Shown in pieces: positions 25,607 through 33,169 of a stretch of 64,000 nt of DNA; position 1 is the first letter of the stretch; each line of letters begins with the position of its first letter. A program made the translations under genes and the position numbers. The notes beneath the pieces were generated by a model. It was not told the origin of the DNA. It searched no databases and was given only the letters and a program-made list of their open reading frames with translations. Source of the stretch: Candidatus Saccharimonadota bacterium (GTDB lineage Bacteria; Patescibacteriota; Saccharimonadia; Saccharimonadales; Saccharimonadaceae); assembly GCA_900555265.1 (NCBI GenBank), contig UNSL01000002.1:137740-201739 (forward strand), given 5' to 3'.

Positions 25607-26485
25607 ATGGACAATAGTAATAACAACAAACCTCAAGTGTCGCCTCAGCCACAATTCCAGCAGGCTCCACAACAGCCTCAGGCTCAGCAACCTCAACCAC
25701 AACAACAATTCCCACAACAACCAGTCATGGGAACTCCATACCAAATGCCACCAAAAAAGAAAATGAGTAAAGGTGCCATGTGGGGAATCATCGGCGGAAT
25801 AATTGGACTAGTCGTAATTATCGTTGGCGTAGTCCTAGCTGTCTTGTTACTAGGCGGTCCAAGCAAGGCGGATTATAAAGACCTGCTTTCACAGTTTACT
25901 GGCTTTGATATAAATAACGCCTTTATCAGTAAAAGTAGCACTGGTACTAAAAATAGGAAAGCTGAAATAGACGAGACTATTGGGAAAATTGACGATCTTA
26001 ATAAAAAAATGGGCTCACATAAAGCGCTTCGCGATAAGGACGTGAAAGCGGCGTATGATAAATATTTGGACAGTTGGAATAACGGCGCAAAAGAATATGT
26101 TGAGTTCATAGGAGCTTTTACTGAAAATAATTTTTACGAGAAGTGTAGGCTAACTGAAGTAAGCAAGCATATTCGAGAATCCAAAGAAAGTGTTGAGAAA
26201 TATTTTGACTCTAATATGAAAGACTGTATGGATTCTTTGGATAAGATGTCGAAATCTAACAACAAGCTAGTCGCTAAATATGGCGAAGATCTGAAGAAAT
26301 ACTACTCAGAAATAAAGCAATATTACGTAGAACTTTCAGAATACATTAAGAACGCATCGTCGGGAGCATCGAGGCCAAAGGCACCGACATCACCGAAGAT
26401 AGATATTAAGGCGGATACATTAAATAAATGGAAAGAAGCTAGCGAAAACTTTAAGAAAGTTTTGGAAGAAAAAGCTAATAAATAG
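25607..26485 (+). CDS. Q/P-rich single-pass membrane protein, copy 1
   Basis: 292 residues. N-terminal cytoplasmic tail of Gln/Pro repeats (about residues 8-45), a PPKKKMSKG basic stop, one membrane helix about 55-80 rich in Gly/Ile/Val, then a helical, Lys/Glu/Ser-rich outer domain with two Cys. No family recognised for the outer domain. Its first 90 residues are almost identical, also in DNA, to the next gene, while the ectodomains differ. Own promoter and terminator. Confidence 0.75.
   Translation: MDNSNNNKPQVSPQPQFQQAPQQPQAQQPQPQQQFPQQPVMGTPYQMPPKKKMSKGAMWGIIGGIIGLVVIIVGVVLAVLLLGGPSKADYKDLLSQFTGFDINNAFISKSSTGTKNRKAEIDETIGKIDDLNKKMGSHKALRDKDVKAAYDKYLDSWNNGAKEYVEFIGAFTENNFYEKCRLTEVSKHIRESKESVEKYFDSNMKDCMDSLDKMSKSNNKLVAKYGEDLKKYYSEIKQYYVELSEYIKNASSGASRPKAPTSPKIDIKADTLNKWKEASENFKKVLEEKANK
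25631..25880 (+). repeat. Direct repeat, copy 1 (250 bp)
   Basis: Covers the Q/P-rich tail and membrane helix codons of the first gene; near identical, without indels, to 26623-26872. Only a few third-position changes appear, mostly towards the end. Confidence 0.9.
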
Positions 26486-26500
26486 TCTGTAGTTAAGAAT

Positions 26501-26531
26501 AAAACACCCTGAGAAATCGGGGTGTTTTTAT
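26501..26531 (+). terminator. Intrinsic terminator after copy 1
   Basis: Stem 26501-26509 with 26520-26528 (AAAACACCC/GGGTGTTTT), 10-nt loop, T run. The next promoter -35 begins right behind it. Confidence 0.85.
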
Positions 26532-26561
26532 TTGACTACAATTAAGCTATAGCGATATAAT
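26532..26561 (+). promoter_or_regulatory. Promoter of copy 2
   Basis: TTGACT (26532-26537), 18 bp, TATAAT (26556-26561); SD AGGAG at 26581. Confidence 0.82.
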
Positions 26562-26595
26562 GACAAAAAGTATAAAAGTCAGGAGACTACTATTT

Positions 26596-27522
26596 ATGGA
26601 CGACAACAATAATAAATCACAGCCTCAAGTGTCGCCTCAGCCACAATTCCAGCAGGCTCCACAACAACCTCAGGCTCAGCAACCTCAACCACAACAACAA
26701 TTCCCACAACAACCAGTCATGGGAACTCCATACCAAATGCCACCAAAAAAGAAAATGAGTAAAGGTGCCATGTGGGGAATCATCGGCGGAATAATTGGAC
26801 TAGTCGTAATTATCGTTGGCGTAGTCCTGGCTGTCTTACTGCTAAGTGGTCCAAGCAAGGCGGATTATAAAGCTGCTGGAGAAAAGTTGAATGATGTGAT
26901 TAAAGTATACAACGAGACTTCTACATCACTTTCATATGTTTCTACCTCAGAAACCAAGTCTTCGTTAGAGTCTACTCGCAAGAAACTTGCTTCAACAAAG
27001 GAAGAAGTCAATAATCAATTAACTGAGATCGGCAAGATGAAAGCCGTCACTGGCGATAAAGAGGTTCGTGAAAAGTATGATGCTTTGAAAAATAAGCTAG
27101 GTAAGTTTAACGATGCTATAGATGCCTTTGATGAAGTTTACGGCAAGATACTTCCAGCAGTAGCTGATTTTTCTGACAGCAGCAACAGCTCTAATATATC
27201 TACCTTAGAAAGCGCAGTGAAGAAAGCTCGACAGGATCTTAAGGGCGCAGACATTAAGAATGAGCACAACAAGAAATTCGTCAAGGACTTTACTGCTCAA
27301 TTGGAAAAACTTGAAGAAATGTTGCCAAAAGTTGCTGAAATGAAATCTGATTACAAAAAATACGACTCTAACTATATCAGTGATTTTTACGATACTCTTA
27401 CTGCGATACAGAAGACTTCTCGCGAATGGTCTTCGGGACTACAAAAAATAGCAGAAGAGGGCGAAATTAAGAGTGAATTAAACGACCTAGGAATTATATT
27501 GGCAGACAAGGTAAATAAATAG
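26596..27522 (+). CDS. Q/P-rich single-pass membrane protein, copy 2
   Basis: 308 residues from ATG 26596, 10 nt after AGGAG. The tail, basic stop and membrane helix are those of copy 1; the ectodomain (about residue 92 onward) is unrelated in sequence, longer, Lys/Glu/Ser-rich, likely a helical bundle with coiled-coil character (KSSLESTRKKLASTKEEVNN) and no Cys. The anchor is kept while the exposed part varies, as expected of a surface protein family under diversifying use. Function unknown. Confidence 0.75.
   Translation: MDDNNNKSQPQVSPQPQFQQAPQQPQAQQPQPQQQFPQQPVMGTPYQMPPKKKMSKGAMWGIIGGIIGLVVIIVGVVLAVLLLSGPSKADYKAAGEKLNDVIKVYNETSTSLSYVSTSETKSSLESTRKKLASTKEEVNNQLTEIGKMKAVTGDKEVREKYDALKNKLGKFNDAIDAFDEVYGKILPAVADFSDSSNSSNISTLESAVKKARQDLKGADIKNEHNKKFVKDFTAQLEKLEEMLPKVAEMKSDYKKYDSNYISDFYDTLTAIQKTSREWSSGLQKIAEEGEIKSELNDLGIILADKVNK
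26623..26872 (+). repeat. Direct repeat, copy 2 (250 bp)
   Basis: Second copy of 25631-25880, 992 bp apart, same length. Could support unequal crossing-over that would fuse the two genes and delete one ectodomain. Confidence 0.9.
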
Positions 27523-27540
27523 TTCTGCTAAATATCAGAA

Positions 27541-27568
27541 GCGCCTCGTTTCTTGCGGGGCGTTTTTT
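27541..27568 (+). terminator. Intrinsic terminator after copy 2
   Basis: CGCCTCG (27542-27548) pairs with CGGGGCG (27556-27562), one G·U, then TTTTTT. Confidence 0.85.
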
Positions 27569-27570
27569 GA

Positions 27571-27576
27571 TAAAAT
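27571..27576 (+). promoter_or_regulatory. -10 element of the UDG gene, leaderless
   Basis: TAAAAT directly behind the terminator T-run, ending 6 nt before ATG 27583. Confidence 0.68.
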
Positions 27577-27582
27577 AAATAT

Positions 27583-28164
27583 ATGGACAAGCAGGCTAAA
27601 TTGGACGCGTTGGCGGAAGAAATTGTAAAAGAGAAGGTTTGCTCGGATTTGGCGGATCAGGCGATGCAATTAGTTATGGGCGATGGAAATCCTGATGCCG
27701 ATATCGTTTTTATTGGCGAGGCGCCGGGGAAGAATGAAGATTTACAAGGCAAGCCATTTGTCGGTGCTGCGGGAAAATTCCTTGATGAGATGCTAAAGTC
27801 TGCCAATTTACAGCGGTCAGATGTATATATTACCAATATTGTTAAATATCGACCGCCGAATAATCGTGACCCACTGCCAGAGGAAAAGCGACAATTTTGG
27901 CCATATTTACTCAGGCAATTAGAAATCATTCAGCCAAAGGCTATTCTGACCTTAGGGCGACACAGCGGCGGCGGATTTATTCCAGGATTGCAGATCAGTA
28001 AAGAACACGGTCGTCCACGCAAAGTGCGCCTGCATGAGCTTGAATTCGTGGTGATTCCGTTATATCATCCAGCCGCCGCGCTTTATAACGGCGGTATGCG
28101 TCAGACTTTAATTGACGATTTTATTCAGGCTGTGGAATTTGTGAAGAATAATAGCGGCACTTAA
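27583..28164 (+). CDS. Family-4-like uracil-DNA glycosylase lacking Fe-S cysteines
   Basis: 193 residues. The family-4 UDG motifs are clear: GEAPGKNEDLQGKPFVG (about 46-62), TNIVKYRPPNNRDP, and HPAAAL near the C-terminus; such enzymes remove uracil from DNA. In family 4 four Cys hold a [4Fe-4S] cluster; here only Cys20 remains near the first pair, and Tyr89 and Trp106 stand where the other two are expected. A Gly-rich insert (GRHSGGGFIPG) follows. Activity probably kept, since cluster is structural, but untested. Leaderless promoter. Confidence 0.88.
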   Translation: MDKQAKLDALAEEIVKEKVCSDLADQAMQLVMGDGNPDADIVFIGEAPGKNEDLQGKPFVGAAGKFLDEMLKSANLQRSDVYITNIVKYRPPNNRDPLPEEKRQFWPYLLRQLEIIQPKAILTLGRHSGGGFIPGLQISKEHGRPRKVRLHELEFVVIPLYHPAAALYNGGMRQTLIDDFIQAVEFVKNNSGT

Positions 28165-28177
28165 TTAGACTATTTTC

Positions 28178-28206
28178 TTGCAAAAGTTTCCCAGACGTAG
28201 TATAGT
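28178..28206 (+). promoter_or_regulatory. Promoter of rrf2-yhgE operon
   Basis: TTGCAA (28178-28183), 17 bp, TATAGT (28201-28206). Confidence 0.85.
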
Positions 28207-28214
28207 GGATAGTC

Positions 28215-28229
28215 GATATCTATTATATC
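28215..28229 (+). promoter_or_regulatory. Possible operator (short inverted repeat) at the rrf2 start site
   Basis: GATAT-5 nt-ATATC lies at the predicted transcription start, where a repressor would block. The arms are short, so this could be chance in AT-rich DNA. Confidence 0.3.
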
Positions 28230-28249
28230 TAAGTCGAGAAAGGATTTGT

Positions 28250-28684
28250 ATGAGATTATCGGGAGCTGTTGAACAGGCGTGCTGCATTATGGCAATTCTG
28301 GCAGATCCGAAAAGGACGACGCCGGTAACTAATGATGCGCTGGCGGAAAAGATGCTGGTTTCGCCGACGTACTTGAAGAAAATTAGTCGGAAATTGGTAA
28401 TAGCAAAGCTAATCACTTCAACGCAGGGGACTGGCGGCGGATTTATTTTAGCGAGAAAAATGAACGAAGTTACACTGCATGATGTTGTCCTTGCAATTGA
28501 AGGAGAGTCGCCATTTTTCCAACCTCAGGGAATTGTTGAGAGAGTTTTTCAATCACGTCCTCGCCAGGTGGAAATTGGCATGAATATGATAGAAAAAGTT
28601 TTTTCTGAAGCGCAGGAAAAGTGGAGTGAATATTTGAAAACTGTGACGCTGGAAGATGTTGCAAAGGAGGTCGCACATGATTAA
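28250..28684 (+). CDS. Rrf2 family transcriptional regulator
   Basis: 144 residues from ATG 28250 with AAAGGA 8 nt before it. Winged HTH: MRLSGAVEQACCIMAIL, ALAEKMLVSPTYLKKISRKL, wing GTGGGFILAR, the Rrf2 signature. The three Cys that bind an Fe-S cluster in IscR/NsrR are absent from the usual C-terminal loop, so it probably senses something else. It overlaps the next gene by 8 bp and most likely controls the pair. Confidence 0.88.
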   Translation: MRLSGAVEQACCIMAILADPKRTTPVTNDALAEKMLVSPTYLKKISRKLVIAKLITSTQGTGGGFILARKMNEVTLHDVVLAIEGESPFFQPQGIVERVFQSRPRQVEIGMNMIEKVFSEAQEKWSEYLKTVTLEDVAKEVAHD

Positions 28685-30761
28685 AAATAAGATGTTACAA
28701 GCCGAGTGGAGGCATTTGTTTAATAATAAAATATTGCTAATATCCATGGCTGTGATTTCGTTTATCCCAATTTTGTATAGTGGATTTTTTCTAGGCTCAA
28801 TTTGGGATCCGTACGGACAAACAAAAAACTTGCCGGTGGCGTTTGTGAACGAAGACAAGGGTGCTAACTTAAACGGCAAATCGCTGAATGTCGGCGAATC
28901 TGTCGAGAAAAAACTGAAAGATAATCACGATTTGGGTTGGGAGTTTGTCAGCAAACAGCAAGCAGACGAAGGCGTGAATAGCGGGCATTTTTATGCAGTG
29001 GTAACTATTCCGTCCGATTTTTCGCAGAAAGCGGCGTCAATTACCGAATCTGAACCTCAGCAGGCGGTTATTAATTTTACGACCACGCCAGCGAAAAACT
29101 ATATCGGTTCGCTAGTCAGTAATCAAGCTGCCGCCAAGGTTAAATCTTCGGTGTCTGAACAAATCACTCAGGCGTACGCTAAGGGGATTTTGGAGAATTT
29201 GGACAAGCTTGGAATAGGGCTGGACACGGCAGCTAACGGCGCATCAACTTTGCACGACGGATTAGGACGATTGCAATCTGGCGCACAAACATACGTTGGC
29301 GGCGTTAAACAGTTGGCGGTAAACCAGCAATCCTTGGCTGGCGGATTGGCGCAACTCAGCGACGGTTCTCGTAAATTGCAGGCGGGGTTGGGGCAATTGT
29401 CGAACAATTTACCGACCGAATCTCAGTTGTCGCAATTATCTGACGGCATGAAACAATTGCAATCGGGCATAAATCAGTTAAATGCCAGCGTGAGGAATCC
29501 ATCGCCAGCTCTCGTGGCTCAGCAAAACAAGGTAGAAACGGAAGCGCAAACTTTGGTGCAAACAATGGAAGCTTCGAAATCCGACTTGTTGGCGGCGGGC
29601 GGCACTTTGCAGACTTTGGGCGCGCAAGCAGCCGCTTCTGGTAGCAATTCTACGACGATAAGTTTGCCGCAAATCAGCAATATTTCTCGAGCATTCACAA
29701 AAACTCAGACAATTATCGCGCAGACGACGACATTGCTTGGCGATCTTCAAACGCTAACTCAACAATTATCAGCGCAACAGATGCAACTTCAGGCTGGAGT
29801 TTCTGCATTGAATAACGGCGTGAATAAATTGACACCAAACGCAATCAGCGCATTTAACGGCTATAACAGTGTGCGATTTGCGAATAATCAATTGTTGGCG
29901 GGCTCGGCAAGCTTAACAAACGGCTTAAGCGAAGCAAAATCGGGCAGTCAAAAATTGGCGAATGGCGCGAGTTTATTAGAAAGTCGCTCGGGCGCGTTGA
30001 TTGATGGAACTTCGCAACTGGCAAGCGGCGCAGATACGCTGGCGAATAAATTAGCGGATGCTTCTAACCGCATAAAAATTCAACCAACTGGTGCTACGAC
30101 TCAGCAGCAAATTGTAAGTCCAGTGAAGTCGGAAGTGACGGAAAAGGGCAATGTTCCGAACTATGGCTACGCTTTGTCGCCGTATGTTTTGTCGCTAAGT
30201 TTGTTCGTTGGAGCACTCGTTCTGAACGTTATTTATCCGATTCGCAAAACTTTTTCCGAGCAGGAAAGTGCGATTCGTTGGTGGCTATCTAAAGCTTCGG
30301 TGGCTGGCGTGGCAGCCTTTATGCAAGCAACGATTTTGATGTTGGTGATGGTGTTTTTCTTAGGGCTAACTCCAGAGCATCCAGCACATTTCATCGGGGC
30401 AATTTATCTGACGTCGTTTGCGTATATGTCGATTGTATCGCTTTTGGTGATTGTTTTGGACAATCCAGGGCGATTCCTAGCGATGGTTCTTTTGGTGCTT
30501 CAATTGGGCTCCAGTGAAGGAACATTCCCAATCCAAACTGCCAACGGATTTTTCCAGGCAATTAATCCGCTAGTGCCGATGACTTACTCGATTCGCGCAT
30601 TGCGCCAGGCTATTTCGGGCGGGCTAGATAACGCATTTTACGGCGGTAGTATGTGGGTTTTGGCTGGATTCTTATTGGTGGCTAATTTATTGACAATCGG
30701 CTTCTTCACTTATCGTGGCAAGCGTAAATTCGCACACACGTCGGTGGATGGCGATGATTAA
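28677..30761 (+). CDS. YhgE/Pip-family membrane protein
   Basis: 694 residues, start at ATG 28677 behind AAAGGAGG (28663-28670). One N-terminal TM (about 20-42), the FVNEDKGAN block typical of the family, a long extracellular region (about 170-490) of heptad-like repeats with LSDGxxxLxxG/LxSGAxxL units, then five or so TMs with an ABC-2-type permease look. Members act in surface export and phage infection (Lactococcus Pip) and near type VII secretion. No ATPase gene is adjacent. Transcribed with the Rrf2 gene. Confidence 0.9.
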   Translation: MIKNKMLQAEWRHLFNNKILLISMAVISFIPILYSGFFLGSIWDPYGQTKNLPVAFVNEDKGANLNGKSLNVGESVEKKLKDNHDLGWEFVSKQQADEGVNSGHFYAVVTIPSDFSQKAASITESEPQQAVINFTTTPAKNYIGSLVSNQAAAKVKSSVSEQITQAYAKGILENLDKLGIGLDTAANGASTLHDGLGRLQSGAQTYVGGVKQLAVNQQSLAGGLAQLSDGSRKLQAGLGQLSNNLPTESQLSQLSDGMKQLQSGINQLNASVRNPSPALVAQQNKVETEAQTLVQTMEASKSDLLAAGGTLQTLGAQAAASGSNSTTISLPQISNISRAFTKTQTIIAQTTTLLGDLQTLTQQLSAQQMQLQAGVSALNNGVNKLTPNAISAFNGYNSVRFANNQLLAGSASLTNGLSEAKSGSQKLANGASLLESRSGALIDGTSQLASGADTLANKLADASNRIKIQPTGATTQQQIVSPVKSEVTEKGNVPNYGYALSPYVLSLSLFVGALVLNVIYPIRKTFSEQESAIRWWLSKASVAGVAAFMQATILMLVMVFFLGLTPEHPAHFIGAIYLTSFAYMSIVSLLVIVLDNPGRFLAMVLLVLQLGSSEGTFPIQTANGFFQAINPLVPMTYSIRALRQAISGGLDNAFYGGSMWVLAGFLLVANLLTIGFFTYRGKRKFAHTSVDGDD

Positions 30762-30788
30762 TTGACCTCTGTTGTAAAACATTGTTCT

Positions 30789-30817
30789 TTGACAAAAAAT
30801 GAGCGGTTTGCTAATAT
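30789..30817 (+). promoter_or_regulatory. rnj promoter
   Basis: TTGACA (30789-30794), 17 bp, TAATAT (30812-30817). Confidence 0.85.
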
Positions 30818-30823
30818 AAGAGT

Positions 30824-30903
30824 ACTAACTAGAGGAATTTACATCAGTTCACCTCTATACCTGGTTTTTGAATTATATTGTAATAAAAAAGGAGTATAAC
30901 AAT
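30824..30903 (+). promoter_or_regulatory. Leader of RNase J mRNA
   Basis: An 80-nt untranslated leader with AGAGG (30832-30836) able to pair with CCTCT (30852-30856) and AAAGGAG near 30888-30894 before ATG 30904. Could be a control point, but the stem is short. Confidence 0.4.
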
Positions 30904-33063
30904 ATGGGTCAGCGGCGACTAGCAACACCGCAAAAAGACGACGCCAATAAGCGTCCGCAGTCAAAGAAAAGCAACAATGCAGTTTTGAATAGTACAACTA
31001 CTCGTAAGGGTGAGGTTTTCCGAGCTCAGCGACGAACAAGCGAGAACGTTAATCTCAGGGCTTCACAGCACTTGATTGATATTCCAGTAAACAAGTCAGT
31101 TTACAACGGATACGGCGGCGAGCAATTTAGCGCCAAAATGCAGCCAAAACCCGTTCGCAGTGGTCAGCCGAAACTTCGGATTATCCCAATTGGCGGCGTG
31201 GGCGAAATGGGAATTGGTAAGAATATGAACGCCATCGAATATGATGATGAGATTATCATCGTAGATATGGGCTTTTTGTTCCCAGGTAGCGATTATCCAG
31301 GTATCAATTACATCACGCCGGATATTACTTGGCTGGAAGAGAATAAGCACAAGATTAAGGCACACGTATTTACGCATGGACACCTTGATCACATTGGTTC
31401 GTTCCGTCACTTCATTCATCGTATTCCAGCGCCAGTTTATGGCTCTAAGTTTACGATTGGCATGCTCGATCGAACGATGGACGATTCAGAAGTGGACTTC
31501 AAGCCGGATTATCGAGTGATGGATCCGCTGAGTCACGAAATTGTTCAAGTTTCTAAGCATTTTTCAATCGAGTTGGTGCGAGTCAACCACTCAATTCCTG
31601 ATTCTACGGCGGTGATTATTAGAACTCCGATGGGTGTGATTGTCGATTCTGGTGACTGGCGATTTGAGGAAAGCCCAGTTGACGGTCAGAAGTTTGACCT
31701 TGAGCGACTTACGGAAGTGGCTTCAAAAGAAGGCATTTTGATGTTTATGAATGAATCGACCAACTGTGAATCGGCTGGTACGCACACGCACACGGAGTTT
31801 GATATTCAGTATTCCATCGGTCAGGTGATGGATAAGTTTAGCAATAGTCGAGTAATTTTAAGCTGTTTCTCGTCGCAAGTGCATCGCTTGCAATTAATTT
31901 TGGAAGAGGCGCATAAGCACGGACGCAAGGTGGCGTTTGCTGGATTCTCGATGATTCAGAACCTGGAGGTGGCGCTGCGTTCGGGGACGATTAAGATTCC
32001 TAAAGACACCATCATGAAGATGGAAGATATTGTTAAATTACCAGATAATCAAATTGCCGTAGTTTGTACTGGCTCGCAAGGTGAATTTAACGCCGTCTTA
32101 AATCGCATGGCGACGGGCGCTCATAAATATATGAAAATTAAGGGTTCGGATGTTGTGGTGTTTAGCTCAAATCCAATTCCCGGCAATGAAAAAAGCGTGG
32201 TGCGAACGGTTGACGGTCTGATGCGTGAGGGTTCTGATGTTATTCAGAACGGAAAGACTCACTTGACGGGAATCGGTCCGTTGCACTTGTCAGGTCACGG
32301 CTATTATGACGATCACGTTAAATTGATCAACGCACTTAACCCAACTTATTACATGCCAATTCACGGTGAATTCCATATGTTGGTGCATAATGCTAGATTG
32401 GCGGAAAAGGAATGTGGAATTCCTCGTAAGAATATTTTTGTGTGTGATGCTGGAGATATTATTGAGATTGATATTGAAAGACAAGCAAAGAAGGCTGGGC
32501 GAATTCATGTTGGCGGTGTGATGTACGATGACACTGGCGCGATTGTTTCTGAGGTTGTGCTGAAAGACCGCATTCACATGTCACAAGAGGGAATGTTTGT
32601 CGTAGTGCTGACCGTGCAGCGTGGCACGGGACGATTATTGACTAGCCCAGACATTATTTCTCGCGGATTTATTTACTTGCGCGACTCTGAAGAATTGATG
32701 AATATGATTCGTCAATACTTGAAGCAAAAAGCGGCGCGTAGTTTTTCTGGCAAATATGATTTGGACGTGATCAAAAAAGAAATTAAAGATGAGATTACGC
32801 ATATATTGTACGATCAGACTCGTCGAACACCAATTGTTATTCCAGTGATTAATGAAGTTGGCGGCTTGAAATCTGTAAAGTCGGCAGCTGCGCCAGCTCA
32901 TTCTGTTTCAAAATCGCCAGCGCGTGGTAAAAAACCTACCTCAGACGAGCCAAAAATGACTCTTCCAACTGCGCCGCGCCGCCGTTTTCCGCAGCGTCAA
33001 GTGCCAGATACTGAAGCAAACGACACGAAAGCCAGAGAGCGACAGAATACTCGCCCGTACTAG
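30904..33063 (+). CDS. rnj: Ribonuclease J
   Basis: Metallo-beta-lactamase/beta-CASP nuclease with endo and 5'-3' exo activity, central to RNA decay in bacteria without RNase E. 719 residues, versus about 555 usual: an extra N-terminal disordered basic part (about 85 residues, Gln/Lys/Arg/Asn-rich) and a C-terminal Arg/Pro-rich tail (about 60). Zinc site HGHLDH about 157-162, then NHSIPDS, SGDWRFEE; beta-CASP with CTGSQGE; HGEFHMLVHNARLA. The tails may bind RNA or partner proteins. Confidence 0.95.
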   Translation: MGQRRLATPQKDDANKRPQSKKSNNAVLNSTTTRKGEVFRAQRRTSENVNLRASQHLIDIPVNKSVYNGYGGEQFSAKMQPKPVRSGQPKLRIIPIGGVGEMGIGKNMNAIEYDDEIIIVDMGFLFPGSDYPGINYITPDITWLEENKHKIKAHVFTHGHLDHIGSFRHFIHRIPAPVYGSKFTIGMLDRTMDDSEVDFKPDYRVMDPLSHEIVQVSKHFSIELVRVNHSIPDSTAVIIRTPMGVIVDSGDWRFEESPVDGQKFDLERLTEVASKEGILMFMNESTNCESAGTHTHTEFDIQYSIGQVMDKFSNSRVILSCFSSQVHRLQLILEEAHKHGRKVAFAGFSMIQNLEVALRSGTIKIPKDTIMKMEDIVKLPDNQIAVVCTGSQGEFNAVLNRMATGAHKYMKIKGSDVVVFSSNPIPGNEKSVVRTVDGLMREGSDVIQNGKTHLTGIGPLHLSGHGYYDDHVKLINALNPTYYMPIHGEFHMLVHNARLAEKECGIPRKNIFVCDAGDIIEIDIERQAKKAGRIHVGGVMYDDTGAIVSEVVLKDRIHMSQEGMFVVVLTVQRGTGRLLTSPDIISRGFIYLRDSEELMNMIRQYLKQKAARSFSGKYDLDVIKKEIKDEITHILYDQTRRTPIVIPVINEVGGLKSVKSAAAPAHSVSKSPARGKKPTSDEPKMTLPTAPRRRFPQRQVPDTEANDTKARERQNTRPY

Positions 33064-33072
33064 GGTTCTAGA

Positions 33073-33101
33073 TTGATTTTACTGGTGAATTATGCTATAA
33101 T
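33073..33101 (+). promoter_or_regulatory. ftsK promoter P1
   Basis: TTGATT (33073-33078), 17 bp, TATAAT (33096-33101), extended by TG at 33093-33094. Leader about 60 nt. Confidence 0.78.
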
Positions 33102-33153
33102 ACTAGGCGTATTAAATTGATTTTTACATCTGTTAATAAGTGTAAAATCAGTG

Positions 33154-33159
33154 TATAAT
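33154..33159 (+). promoter_or_regulatory. ftsK promoter P2, near-leaderless
   Basis: TATAAT ending 10 nt before ATG 33170; -35 weak (TGTTAA 33131-33136). Confidence 0.6.
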
Positions 33160-33169
33160 AAAAACGATT

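Noticed and set aside
26487-26600. Possibility that the two Q/P-rich genes are one frameshifted gene
   Set aside because: A terminator, a promoter and an SD separate them; each has a complete tail, TM and ectodomain.
28215-28229. Riboswitch in the rrf2 leader
   Set aside because: The leader is under 40 nt and holds only a short inverted repeat.
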